A stretch of DNA of 64,000 nucleotides from Streptomyces cyaneofuscatus (GTDB taxonomy: Bacteria; Actinomycetota; Actinomycetes; Streptomycetales; Streptomycetaceae), in assembly GCF_000718135.1 (NCBI RefSeq), contig NZ_JOEM01000004.1:62001-126000 (forward strand), read 5' to 3'. Shown here one piece after another: positions 1-8,185 of this stretch (position 1 is its first letter; every line of letters starts with the position of its first letter). Made by a program: the position numbers and the translations under genes. The notes below the pieces were generated by a model, which was not told where the DNA came from, made no database searches, and saw nothing but the letters and a program-made list of their open reading frames with translations.

Positions 1-590
1 GCCCGGTACTGGGCCACCACCTGCGGGGCGAGCGCCGCCCAACTCGCTCCGGCCCGCGCGCGGTAGACCGGGTCGGTGAAGAAGTCGATCAGGCAGTTCT
101 GCCGGATGCCGGGGCGCATGCCGAGGACCGCGGCGGCCGCGTCGTTGTGGAGGACGGTGTTCCAGTACCGGTCCATGATGTGGGCCGGGTACGGCATCCA
201 CGCGTCGATCAGCCGGACCAGCCCGTCGCACATGTCGGCGTGCGCCGGGTCGACCTCGAGCGGGGGCGCGTTCAGCCCGGCCAGGACGTAGAGGTGGCGG
301 CGCTCGGCGCTGCTCAGGCGCAGGACGCGGGCGACGGAGTCCAGCACCTGCGGCGAGACCGTGATGTCGCGGCCCTGCTCCAGCCACTGGTACCAGGAGA
401 CCCCGACGCCCGCGAGGACGGCGACCTCCTCACGGCGCAGGCCGGGCGTACGCCGGCGGGCGCCGCCGTCCGGGAGGCCGGCGTCGGCCGGAGTGATCCG
501 GGCCCGCCGGCTCATCAGGAACTCGCGCAGTTCGGCGAGGCGGTGGGCTTTCGCCCCGTCCGTCGTCGCCTGCCGGGCCGGTGTGGCCAC
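1..590 (-). CDS. MmyB-like helix-turn-helix transcriptional regulator (3' end cut by window edge)
   Basis: Reading leftward from GTG at 590 the frame is open to the window edge, so the C-terminus is missing. The N-terminal third holds a Cro/C1-type HTH (RTPGLRREEVAVLAGVGVSWY, then WLEQGRDITVSP). After it comes the start of the MmyB-like ligand-binding domain (LAGLNAPP, then IMDRYWNTVLHN). That layout is typical of streptomycete MmyB-type regulators, which often act on a neighbouring gene. GTG 590 has a GGGGGAG just upstream; an in-frame ATG at 515 would cut into the region before the HTH and is less likely. It is divergent from the efflux gene at 706, so it plausibly controls that gene (inference). 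Confidence 0.8.
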   Translation of the reverse strand, partial: MATPARQATTDGAKAHRLAELREFLMSRRARITPADAGLPDGGARRRTPGLRREEVAVLAGVGVSWYQWLEQGRDITVSPQVLDSVARVLRLSSAERRHLYVLAGLNAPPLEVDPAHADMCDGLVRLIDAWMPYPAHIMDRYWNTVLHNDAAAAVLGMRPGIRQNCLIDFFTDPVYRARAGASWAALAPQVVAQYR

Positions 591-705
591 GTACTCCCCC
601 TGGTGTCGTGGTGGCGCCCGATCCCCACGTCTCTGCCTGGTGGTGCGGGCAACAGGATAAGTTCCCGCTCCCCGCGGATATTCCGGCCGCCGGAGGGTGG
701 GTCCC

Positions 706-2109
706 ATGGCGATCGAAACCCCTGGAACCCCTGTCACCTCAGCTCCCCCGCCCGCCCCGCCCCGGCTCTCCGCACGGGCCCGGCTCATCCTCTTCGTGCT
801 GTGCGCCGCCCAGTTCATGGTGGCGCTCGACTTCTCCGTACTGAATGTCGCCCTGCCCGTCCTGGGCAAGGACCTGGGGCTCTCCACGTCCGGGCTCCAG
901 TGGGCGGTGACCGCGTTCGCGCTGCCGTCGGGCGGGTTCCTGCTGCTGTTCGGGCGGATCGCCGATCTGTACGGGCGGCGCCGGCTGTTCCTCGCCGGGC
1001 TCACCCTCTTCGGGGCCTCCTCCCTCCTGGCGACCCTCGCCTGGGACCCGGCCTCCTTCCTTGCCGGGCGGGCCCTCCAGGGGCTCGGGGCGGCGGTGAT
1101 CGTGCCGACCGGGATGTCCCTGCTGACCACCACGTTCCCGGAGGGCCCGCTGCGGGACCGGGCGCTCGGGATCAGCGGGACGCTGCTCTCGCTCGGCTTC
1201 ACGGTGGGCATGGTGGCGGGCGGCGTCCTCACCGACACCCTGGGCTGGCGCTCCACGATGGGCCTGCTGACCGTGGCCTCGGTGGTGGTGCTGGTGCTGG
1301 CCCCGAAGGTGCTGGAGGAGTCGCGTACGCCGGAGAGTCCCCGGCTCGACGTACCGGGCGCGGTCGCCGTCACCGGCGGACTGCTGGCGCTGATCTACGC
1401 CCTGACGACGGCGGCGGAACACGGCTTCGGTGGCGCGGACGTGCTGGTCACCCTGGTCCTCGGCGTCGGGCTGCTGGCCGCGTTCGTGTTCGTGGAGTCC
1501 CGGGCGGCGGCCCCGCTGGTCTCGCTGCCGATGCTGCGGCGGCGGACGGTGGCGTTCGGCAACCTGGGCGGGCTGGTGACGTTCTCGATGATGTCCACCG
1601 TCGTCTTCGTCCTGACGCTCTACCTCCAGGAGGTCCTGGGCCTCTCCCCGTTCGCCACCGGCCTCGTCTTCGGGGTGCAGGGCGTGCTGTCGGTGGTGGC
1701 GGGGATGTACGCGCCCCGCCTGATCGGCCGGATCGGCGCGCGCCGGACCCTGGTGGTGTCGCTGCTCGGCCAGGGGCTGTTCATCGGCGCGCTGCTGGGG
1801 CTCGGCACGGAGTCGGGCGTCTGGCCGGCGACGGCCGCGGTCTCCCTGGCGAGCATGTGCCACCTGGGCGCGATCATCGCGTACGGCCTGACCGTGACGT
1901 CCGGCGTCCCGAACGAGGAGCAGGGCCTCGCGACCGGGCTGGTCACCACGACCCAGCAGGTGGGGCTGACGGTCGGCATCCCGCTGCTGGGGGTGCTGGC
2001 GACGACGCAGGGCGGGCTGTTCGACGGCGTACGGACGGTGGTGGCGCTCGCGGCGGCCGTCCTGCTGGCGGCGGGCGCGGCGGTGGCGGCGGGGCTGCGA
2101 CGCGGCTGA
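706..2109 (+). CDS. MFS transporter, DHA2-like drug efflux permease
   Basis: A 467-residue integral membrane protein with the major facilitator signature. TM1 contains ALDFSVLNVALPVL, and the loop between TM2 and TM3 has the motif-A-like GRIADLYGRRR. About 12-14 hydrophobic segments follow, with a central loop near residues 200-220. This pattern fits proton-driven multidrug or antibiotic exporters of the DHA2 group; the substrate cannot be read from sequence. I chose ATG 706 because GGAGGG (692-697) lies 8 bases upstream; a GTG at 697 overlaps that ribosome site. The divergent MmyB-type regulator next door suggests ligand-controlled expression. Confidence 0.85.
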   Translation: MAIETPGTPVTSAPPPAPPRLSARARLILFVLCAAQFMVALDFSVLNVALPVLGKDLGLSTSGLQWAVTAFALPSGGFLLLFGRIADLYGRRRLFLAGLTLFGASSLLATLAWDPASFLAGRALQGLGAAVIVPTGMSLLTTTFPEGPLRDRALGISGTLLSLGFTVGMVAGGVLTDTLGWRSTMGLLTVASVVVLVLAPKVLEESRTPESPRLDVPGAVAVTGGLLALIYALTTAAEHGFGGADVLVTLVLGVGLLAAFVFVESRAAAPLVSLPMLRRRTVAFGNLGGLVTFSMMSTVVFVLTLYLQEVLGLSPFATGLVFGVQGVLSVVAGMYAPRLIGRIGARRTLVVSLLGQGLFIGALLGLGTESGVWPATAAVSLASMCHLGAIIAYGLTVTSGVPNEEQGLATGLVTTTQQVGLTVGIPLLGVLATTQGGLFDGVRTVVALAAAVLLAAGAAVAAGLRRG

Positions 2110-2129
2110 CCGCGTGCCGGTACGTGGAG

Positions 2130-2161
2130 GGGCCCGCTCCCCACGGGGGAGGAGCGGGCCC
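2130..2161. terminator. Bidirectional hairpin terminator between convergent genes
   Basis: A perfect 11-bp stem (GGGCCCGCTCC at 2130-2140, complement at 2151-2161) with a 10-base loop lies between the stop of the efflux gene and the stop of the leftward YjbR gene. There is no U-run, which is common for streptomycete terminators. Confidence 0.7.
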
Positions 2162-2183
2162 GTTCGCGTAACTCCTGTGCTCC

Positions 2184-2540
2184 CTACGGCCGGTCCAGCT
2201 TCAGCCGCTCCGCCTTCGGGAGGCCGGCGACGACCAGGTCGTACGAGTCCTCGATCAGCTCGCGCAGCAGCTTGTCCGGGATGCCGGAGACGGTCACCGT
2301 GTTCCAGTGGCGCTTGTTCATGTGCCAGCCGGGGACGATGGCCTTCGGGTGCTCCTCGCGGAGCCGGATCGCCTCGTCCGGGTCGCACTTGAGGTTGACC
2401 GTCAGCGGCCGCGCGTCCAGCGAGGTGAGGGCGAACATCTTGCCGAGCACCTTGAAGACCGAGGTCTCCGGGCCGAACGGGAACTCCTCCACGCTCGCGT
2501 TGAACTCCAGGCAGAAGGCGCGCAGCCGCTCGGGCGTCAT
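2184..2540 (-). CDS. MmcQ/YjbR family DNA-binding protein
   Basis: A 118-residue protein matching the YjbR (DUF419) family along its length: N-terminal FGPETSVFKVLGKMFAL, a central NLKCDPDEAIRLREEHP, and a C-terminal WNTVTVSG..DKLLRELIEDSYDLVV. The fold is known (CyaY-like, MmcQ/YjbR) but the cellular role is not well established; some members bind DNA. ATG 2540 overlaps the stop of the upstream CNNM gene in an ATGA, so it is the last, translationally coupled gene of the phoH operon. Confidence 0.8.
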   Translation of the reverse strand: MTPERLRAFCLEFNASVEEFPFGPETSVFKVLGKMFALTSLDARPLTVNLKCDPDEAIRLREEHPKAIVPGWHMNKRHWNTVTVSGIPDKLLRELIEDSYDLVVAGLPKAERLKLDRP

Positions 2541-3832
2541 ACCGTCTCCGTCTCCGCTTCCTTCTCCTGCGGCTCCACCAGCACCGTGACGATCTTGTTC
2601 CGGCGGCCGGCCGGGGACTCGGCGGTGAGCCGGAGCTTGCGGCTGTCGGGCAGGTCGACGACGGCCGACGCACCGGCGATCGGGACCCGGCCGAGCGCCT
2701 TGGCGAGCAGTCCGCCGACGGTCTCCACGTCCTCGTCGTCGTACTCGTCGAGCCCGAAGAGGTCGCCGAGGTCCCCGATGTCGAGGCGCGCGGTCACCCG
2801 GTAGCAGCCGTTCTCCAGCTCCTGGACGGGCGGCAGCTCGCGGTCGTACTCGTCGGTGATCTCGCCGACGATCTCCTCCAGGATGTCCTCGATCGTGACG
2901 ATGCCCGCCGTGCCGCCGTACTCGTCGATGACGACGGCGACATGGCTGCGGTCGCGCTGCATCTCGCGCAGCAGGTCCCCGGCGTTCTTGGTGTCGGGGA
3001 CGAAGGCGGCGGGGCGCATCGCGGTGGAGACCGGGTCGGCCTCGGACTCGCGGTTGATGTGGGTCTTGCGGACCAGGTCCTTGAGGTAGACGATCCCGAC
3101 GATGTCGTCCTCGTTCTCGCCGGTGACCGGGATCCGGGAGAAGCCGGAGCGCAGGGCGAGGGTGAGGGCCTGGCGGATCGTCTTGAAGCGCTCGATGGAG
3201 ACCAGATCGGTGCGGGGCACCATCACCTCGCGCACCAGGGTGTCGCCCAGCTCGAAGACCGAGTGCACCATGCGGCGCTCGTCGTCCTCGATCAGCGACT
3301 CCGCCTCCGCGAGGTCGACCATCGCCCGCAGCTCCGCCTCACTGGCGAACGGGCCCTTGCGGAACCCCTTGCCCGGGGTGAAGGCGTTGCCGATGAGGAT
3401 CAGCAGTTGCGGGATCGGGCCCATGATCCGGGCCAGCGGCAGCAGCACGTACGCCGAGGCCGTCGCCGTGTTCAGCGGGTGCTGGCGGCCGATGGTGCGC
3501 GGGGAGACCCCGACGGCGACATAGCTGACGAGGACCATCACGCCCATCGCGAAGGCGAGCGCCTCCCAGGTCTCCGGGAACTTCTGGAGGCAGACGTAGG
3601 TGACGAGCACCCCGGCCGACACCTCGCAGGCGACCCGCACCAGCAGGGCGACGTTGAGATAGCGCACCGGGTCGGCGGCGACCTGCGCCAGCTTCGCGCT
3701 GCCGCGCCGCCCGGCCCGGACCGCCTCGTCCGCCCGGAAACTCGACGTACGGGCGATGCCCGCCTCGGCGCAGGCGGCCAGCCAGCCGACGACGACCAGC
3801 GCGACGGCGCCGGTGATCAGGGGCGCGATCAC
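2537..3832 (-). CDS. Hemolysin-family CNNM/CBS-domain transporter protein
   Basis: A 431-residue membrane protein. An N-terminal CNNM/DUF21 block with about four hydrophobic segments (residues 1-150) is followed by a pair of CBS domains ([11 protein letters not shown] to near [28 protein letters not shown]). A C-terminal CorC/HlyC domain follows (residues ~335-420). Related proteins (CorC, CNNM) move or sense Mg2+; the hemolysin label is historical. The start is GTG 3832, overlapping the ybeY stop as GTGA. The order ybeY-CNNM is widely conserved in bacteria. Confidence 0.85.
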   Translation of the reverse strand: MIAPLITGAVALVVVGWLAACAEAGIARTSSFRADEAVRAGRRGSAKLAQVAADPVRYLNVALLVRVACEVSAGVLVTYVCLQKFPETWEALAFAMGVMVLVSYVAVGVSPRTIGRQHPLNTATASAYVLLPLARIMGPIPQLLILIGNAFTPGKGFRKGPFASEAELRAMVDLAEAESLIEDDERRMVHSVFELGDTLVREVMVPRTDLVSIERFKTIRQALTLALRSGFSRIPVTGENEDDIVGIVYLKDLVRKTHINRESEADPVSTAMRPAAFVPDTKNAGDLLREMQRDRSHVAVVIDEYGGTAGIVTIEDILEEIVGEITDEYDRELPPVQELENGCYRVTARLDIGDLGDLFGLDEYDDEDVETVGGLLAKALGRVPIAGASAVVDLPDSRKLRLTAESPAGRRNKIVTVLVEPQEKEAETETV

Positions 3833-4326
3833 GAGACGGTGGGGGCCGGGGACGCGCCGGTGAGCCCGCGCTCGCCGCGCCAGCCGTCCACGATGGCGGC
3901 CTGGAGGCCGAACATCTCGGCCTTCTCCTCGGGCACCTCATGGTCGTACCCCAGCAGGTGCAGCACTCCGTGGACGGTCAGGAGCTGGAGCTCCTCGTCC
4001 ATGGAGTGCTGCGTCGGTGCCTCTTCGCCCTGCCTCTTCGCGACCTCCGGGCAGAGCACGATGTCACCGAGGAGCCCCTGCGGGGGCTCCTCCTCGTCCT
4101 TGGCCGGCGGACGGAGCTCGTCCATCGGGAAGGACATGACATCGGTCGGACCGGGGAGGTCCATCCACTGGATGTGCAGCTGCTCCATGGCGTCGGTGTC
4201 CACCACGATCACCGAGAGCTCGGACAGCGGGTGGATCCGCATCCGGGCCAGTGCGTAGCGGGCGATGTCGAGGATCGCCTGCTCGTCGACCTCGGTTCCG
4301 GACTCGTTGTTGACGTCGATCGACAT
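3829..4326 (-). CDS. ybeY: Endoribonuclease YbeY, rRNA maturation factor
   Basis: A 165-residue zinc-dependent endoribonuclease of the UPF0054 family. The diagnostic metal site [12 protein letters not shown] (H-x3-H-x5-H) lies near residues 120-131, and the family block LNIQWMD-like [18 protein letters not shown] is at ~48-65. YbeY acts in 16S rRNA 3'-end maturation and ribosome quality control. It sits 12 bases after phoH and overlaps the next gene, as in most actinobacteria. The start at ATG 4326 gives a protein of normal length. Confidence 0.93.
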   Translation of the reverse strand: MSIDVNNESGTEVDEQAILDIARYALARMRIHPLSELSVIVVDTDAMEQLHIQWMDLPGPTDVMSFPMDELRPPAKDEEEPPQGLLGDIVLCPEVAKRQGEEAPTQHSMDEELQLLTVHGVLHLLGYDHEVPEEKAEMFGLQAAIVDGWRGERGLTGASPAPTVS

Positions 4327-4338
4327 GGTGCGCTGCGA

Positions 4339-6483
4339 CTACTTCCCTTTACGGCGGTCGCGTCGGCCGTCTTCCCGGCCGTCCGCCTGACCGTCCTGCT
4401 GACCGTTTCGGCTGTCGTACTTCTCGTACGCGTCGACGATACGGCCGACGAGCTTGTGCCGGACGACATCCTGGGAGGTGAGACGCGAGAAGTGCACGTC
4501 GTCCAGGCCCTCCAGGATCTCCTGGACCTGGCGCAGCCCGCTCTTGGTCCCGCTCGGCAGGTCGACCTGGGTGATGTCACCGGTGATGACGATCTTGGAG
4601 TCGAAGCCGAGGCGGGTGAGGAACATCTTCATCTGCTCGGCGCTGGTGTTCTGCGCCTCGTCGAGGATGATGAACGCGTCATTGAGCGTGTTGTGCGTCA
4701 GCAGGTAGTCCTGGGTGACGTACAGCGAGTCCTCCGCCGCCACCTGGATGCAGACCGCCTCTTCACGCCCGGCCGGTTCGATGCTGTCGATGAATCGCAT
4801 GGGACGACCGCCGCCGCCGGCCGCCCGGTACTTCTCTGCCTTGCGGGCGAGCCGGAAGGGCTCGATGCCTTCGGGGAGGCGGATGTCGACGACGTGGGCG
4901 TCGTAGCGGTGGTGGACCGGCCGACCCTTGGCAAGTCCGGGCGCCCGGCCTGCCGCCGGTCGGCGGCGTGTATAGGCGACTCCGCCGAGCGACTGAACCA
5001 GTGCGATCACATCGTCGCGAAGGACGATCGAGGCGGTCGAGTACTGGATACGGCAGGTGCGATCCGACTGCGTGACCGGACCGCCATCGGCGTCGAGAAG
5101 GCCTTGGAGCACGCCGAGGCGGACCTCGGCGGAGTTGTGCAAATAGTCGTCCGGAACGAACTTCGAGTGGGACCGGCTCCCGAGAAGGTCCAGCTGACGC
5201 AGGATCGCGGTGACAGGGTTCTCCAGCGTCACCACGTCGCCCGGCGCCTTGGTCCGGTTCAGCACATAGTCCGGCCCGCCCCTGTGGCGCAGGGTGACGC
5301 CGGTGAGCGCTCCTTGCAGGGCCTCGGCAAGCTCCTGGTCCTCGGTGGCGAACGACGGTGTGGTGGAGCCGGTGAGGCAGCCGTCGCCCAGCAGCAGACC
5401 CAGTGCGTACGGGTCCATCGGGACCTCGCGCTCGGGGAAGCTGACGGGCGCGGTAAGCATCGGCAGCTCGTAGCGACGCGCGTGCGCCGCCCGGAGATTG
5501 CCGATCATCTCCTTGGTCTCCAGAACCCGCCACGGCTTGTCGCGGCGGCGGTCGGAGGCGGTCCGGACCGTCCACAGGTGCTCGCCGCAGCACAGGGTCC
5601 AGGAGCCGTCCTGAGCGCTGACACGGTAGATGTCCTTCTCGCCCTGCGGGTAGACGCCGAGGACAGGGGTCGGCTCGCCGTTGGAGCCGATGACAAGGTC
5701 ACCCACCTCAAGGCTGCCGATGGGCCGCCAGCCGTCGGGCGTCAGCACGTTGGTGAAGACCGGCTGGGCGCGGCCCCGCATGTACGCCAGCGGCGCCACC
5801 TCGATCGTGCCCGCCGCCATCAGGCGCGGGATCGAGTCGGGGTCGAGCATGTCGTGCAGGGCGTCGTAGAGCGGGCGCAGATACGGGTCGATCTTGTCGA
5901 AGAGGGTGCCCGGGAGGAAGCCGAGCCGCTCCCCCGCCTCGACCGCGGGGCGGGTCAGGATGATGCGGCTGACCTGCTTGGCCTGGAGCGCCTGGACTGC
6001 CTTGGCCATGGCCAGATAGGTCTTGCCGGTGCCCGCGGGGCCGATGCCGAAGACGATCGTGTGCTGGTCGATCGCGTCGACGTACCGCTTCTGGTTGAGC
6101 GTCTTGGGGCGGATGGTGCGGCCGCGGTTGGAGAGGATGTTCTGGGTGAGCACCTCGGCGGGTGTCTCGCCCTGGGGGTCTCCCTCGCCGGTGCCGGCCG
6201 CCCTGAGCATGGCGATCGACCGTTCCACTGCGTCCTCCGTCATCGGCGCTCCGGTGCGGAGCACGAGCATCATCTCGTCGAACAGGCGCTGGATGAGGGC
6301 GACGTCGGCCGCCTCGCCCGTGGCGCTGATCTCGTTGCCCCGGACATGGATGTCGGCCGCCGGGAAGGCCTCTTCGATCACGCGCAACAGCGAGTCACCC
6401 GATCCGAGGAGCATCACCATGGGGTGAGCGGCCGGGATCCGGATCTGGGCACGCGCCTGCGGCTGTGTGGGTGTCTGAGTCAT
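4339..6483 (-). CDS. phoH: PhoH-family ATPase precursor interrupted by an intein
   Basis: PhoH-like P-loop ATPase, thought to act in RNA metabolism together with YbeY. The precursor is 714 residues; removing the intein leaves 354, the normal length. Walker A (GPAGTGKT) is at residues 148-155. The Walker B block, FIILDEAQNT, follows the insertion, which interrupts the conserved YMRGR/TLNDAF stretch. The chosen start, ATG 6483 (MTQTPTQPQ), is the usual family N-terminus; an open extension to 6555 exists but looks unconserved. First gene of the phoH-ybeY-CNNM-YjbR operon. ATPase activity should depend on intein removal because the two P-loop halves are separated (inference). Confidence 0.93.
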   Translation of the reverse strand: MTQTPTQPQARAQIRIPAAHPMVMLLGSGDSLLRVIEEAFPAADIHVRGNEISATGEAADVALIQRLFDEMMLVLRTGAPMTEDAVERSIAMLRAAGTGEGDPQGETPAEVLTQNILSNRGRTIRPKTLNQKRYVDAIDQHTIVFGIGPAGTGKTYLAMAKAVQALQAKQVSRIILTRPAVEAGERLGFLPGTLFDKIDPYLRPLYDALHDMLDPDSIPRLMAAGTIEVAPLAYMRGRAQPVFTNVLTPDGWRPIGSLEVGDLVIGSNGEPTPVLGVYPQGEKDIYRVSAQDGSWTLCCGEHLWTVRTASDRRRDKPWRVLETKEMIGNLRAAHARRYELPMLTAPVSFPEREVPMDPYALGLLLGDGCLTGSTTPSFATEDQELAEALQGALTGVTLRHRGGPDYVLNRTKAPGDVVTLENPVTAILRQLDLLGSRSHSKFVPDDYLHNSAEVRLGVLQGLLDADGGPVTQSDRTCRIQYSTASIVLRDDVIALVQSLGGVAYTRRRPAAGRAPGLAKGRPVHHRYDAHVVDIRLPEGIEPFRLARKAEKYRAAGGGGRPMRFIDSIEPAGREEAVCIQVAAEDSLYVTQDYLLTHNTLNDAFIILDEAQNTSAEQMKMFLTRLGFDSKIVITGDITQVDLPSGTKSGLRQVQEILEGLDDVHFSRLTSQDVVRHKLVGRIVDAYEKYDSRNGQQDGQADGREDGRRDRRKGK
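4690..5769 (-). other. Intein with LAGLIDADG homing endonuclease (class 3 type), within phoH
   Basis: A 360-residue in-frame insertion begins with Ala (AQPVFTNVLTPDGW) and ends with LLTHN before Thr+1. The first residue is neither Cys nor Ser. It carries the three residues that define class 3 inteins: Trp66 in block B (GEHLW), Cys340 in block F (VCIQV), and Thr358 before the terminal His-Asn. Two LAGLIDADG blocks (LGLLLGDGCL at 123-132, LQGLLDADGG at 221-230) look intact, so a homing endonuclease is likely present. In class 3 splicing the block F Cys is the first nucleophile. Boundaries are firm because the flanking extein residues rejoin to the conserved PhoH sequence. Confidence 0.88.
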
Positions 6484-6624
6484 GGGCCGGCCCTCGGGCC
6501 TGCGCATACCTCCCGTTGCAGGGCTGTCGCTGCTCGACAACCTCTGGATCACCAAGCCTACGACTTGGCAGTGACAACGCAGAGTCCTTTTACCGGCCGT
6601 GTGTACGAGGAGTCCTCTGCCGAC

Positions 6625-7770
6625 TCACTGGCGGAAGCCGATCGTGGGGACCGCGCGCCGCAGCGGCCAGGCGCGGGCCGTGGTGGGGAGCAGCTCCTCC
6701 AGGAACGCGTACCGCTCCAGGGCGGTGGGGTCCTGGTCGTCGAGGGTGCGGATGCGCTGCCACCAGGCGGCGATCTCGGCCCAGCCGGGTGCGGAGAGCG
6801 AGCCGCCGAACTCCTGGACCGAGAGGGCGGCGGTCAGCCCGGCGAAGGCGAGGCGGTCGGCGAGCGGCCAGTCGGCGAGGGTGCCGGTGACGAAGCCGGC
6901 CACGAAGACGTCCCCGGCGCCGGTCGGGTCGAGGGCCTCCACCTCGATGGCGGGCACCTGGGCGGCGGACCCGGTGCGCCCGTCGACGGCGTACGCGCCT
7001 TCGGCACCCAGGGTGACCACGGCGAGCGGGACGCGTTCCGCGAGGGCGTGGGCGGCGGCGCGCGGACAGTCGGTGCGGGTGTAGCGCATCGCCTCCTCGG
7101 CGTTGGGCAGGAACGCCTCGCAGTGCGCCAGGTCGGGCAGCGCGTCCAGGTCCCAGCGGCCGGTCTCGTCCCAGCCGACATCGGCGAAGATCAGCGCGCC
7201 GTGCCGGGCGGCGGTGGCCACCCAGGGTTCGCTGCGGCCCGGGACGAGCGAGGCGATCGCGGCGCGGGCGCGCGGGGGGCACTGGGGGAAGGCGGGGTTG
7301 GGGGCGGCAGTGGGGGCGGTCTCCGTGGAGCCCGCCCCCGCCTGGCCCGGAACGGCCGAAGGGGCCGGGGCCTCGTGGCCGTGGGAGACCATCGTGCGCT
7401 CGCCCTCGTACGCCATCGAGACCGTGACCGGGGAGTGCCAGCCGGGAACGGTGCGCGACATCGACAGGTCGATGCCCTCGCCCTGTTCGAGGGCGTCCCA
7501 GCAGTACTCGCCGTAGTGGTCGTCGCCGAAGGCGGCGGCCAGCGAGGTGTGCAGGCCGAGGCGGGCGAGCGCGGTCGCCATGTTGGCGACGCCGCCGGGG
7601 CTGGAGCCCATGCCGCGCGCCCAGGACTCGGTGCCGCGCACGGGCGCGCTGTCGAGGCCGGTGAAGATGATGTCGAGGAAGACCGTGCCCGTCAGGAAGA
7701 CGTCGCAGGCGGGGTCCTGCGGGGCGCGCAGCGCCAGCAGCGGGTCGATTCCTGGAGTGTCAGTGCTCAC
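6625..7770 (-). CDS. PfkB-family carbohydrate/nucleoside kinase
   Basis: A 381-residue ribokinase-like kinase. The N-terminal glycine block is MGSSPGGVANMATALARLG. The C-terminal PfkB signature DPTGAGDVFVAGF contains the catalytic Asp and the anion hole (GAGD). A low-complexity insert (~residues 140-175, rich in A/P/T/G) sits between the lid and core. The substrate cannot be assigned. GTG 7770 is preceded by GGGGAG at a good distance; an upstream ATG at 7902 would add 44 unconserved residues. It is divergent from the MFS gene at 8186, with a shared regulatory region between them. Confidence 0.83.
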   Translation of the reverse strand: MSTDTPGIDPLLALRAPQDPACDVFLTGTVFLDIIFTGLDSAPVRGTESWARGMGSSPGGVANMATALARLGLHTSLAAAFGDDHYGEYCWDALEQGEGIDLSMSRTVPGWHSPVTVSMAYEGERTMVSHGHEAPAPSAVPGQAGAGSTETAPTAAPNPAFPQCPPRARAAIASLVPGRSEPWVATAARHGALIFADVGWDETGRWDLDALPDLAHCEAFLPNAEEAMRYTRTDCPRAAAHALAERVPLAVVTLGAEGAYAVDGRTGSAAQVPAIEVEALDPTGAGDVFVAGFVTGTLADWPLADRLAFAGLTAALSVQEFGGSLSAPGWAEIAAWWQRIRTLDDQDPTALERYAFLEELLPTTARAWPLRRAVPTIGFRQ

Positions 7771-8185
7771 CGTGCGCTCCCCGGCCGTGCGGCAGATCTG
7801 GACAGTGTGAGATCCGGCCAGTCTGCCCGATTCGGGGTCGGGGGCGGAGCCTCCCCGCCGATGAGGACCCGGCCGACATGCCACCCTGACCTGCATAAAC
7901 ATGCGCTGTTACCCGGCCTCCGAGCGCATAAACGCATAAGTGACCCAGATCACGGCGGGGCGACTTTCGGGCGGCCGGGAGCGCTTGATACAAATTGCCC
8001 CGCGAGCACCTTCGGGGACGTTGCCCGACGAGAGCCGCACTTATCGCATCTCCCGCATTTCCCCGTACTCCCTCGCATTCTCCCCCTTCCCGTGCGCCGG
8101 GCATCGCGCTGCCCTGCCCTGCGCGCGTCGCAGCACCCTCTCCCCCTCCCCCCCTGCCTGCTCAGGCATGTCTTCAGGAACGCCC
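7771..8185. other. Divergent intergenic region with AT-rich repeats
   Basis: A 415-base gap between the PfkB kinase (leftward) and an MFS gene (rightward). It contains no convincing gene. It holds GCATAA-type AT-rich repeats at 7893-7903 and 7925-7939 and a Crp-like site at 7940-7953. The rest is GC-rich and unremarkable apart from pyrimidine-rich tracts at 8060-8160. Confidence 0.5.
7940..7953. promoter_or_regulatory. Crp-like operator GTGA-N6-TCAC
   Basis: GTGACCCAGATCAC is a GTGA/TCAC dyad with a six-base centre, which matches the form of streptomycete Crp sites. It lies between the divergent PfkB kinase and MFS promoters, so a global cAMP-receptor-type regulator could control either. Pattern match only. 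Confidence 0.4.

Noticed and set aside
147..2171. A 674-codon rightward frame overlapping the efflux gene
   Set aside because: Arg/Gly/Pro-rich out-of-frame shadow of the 706-2109 gene and the antisense of the regulator; no ribosome site and no known motif.
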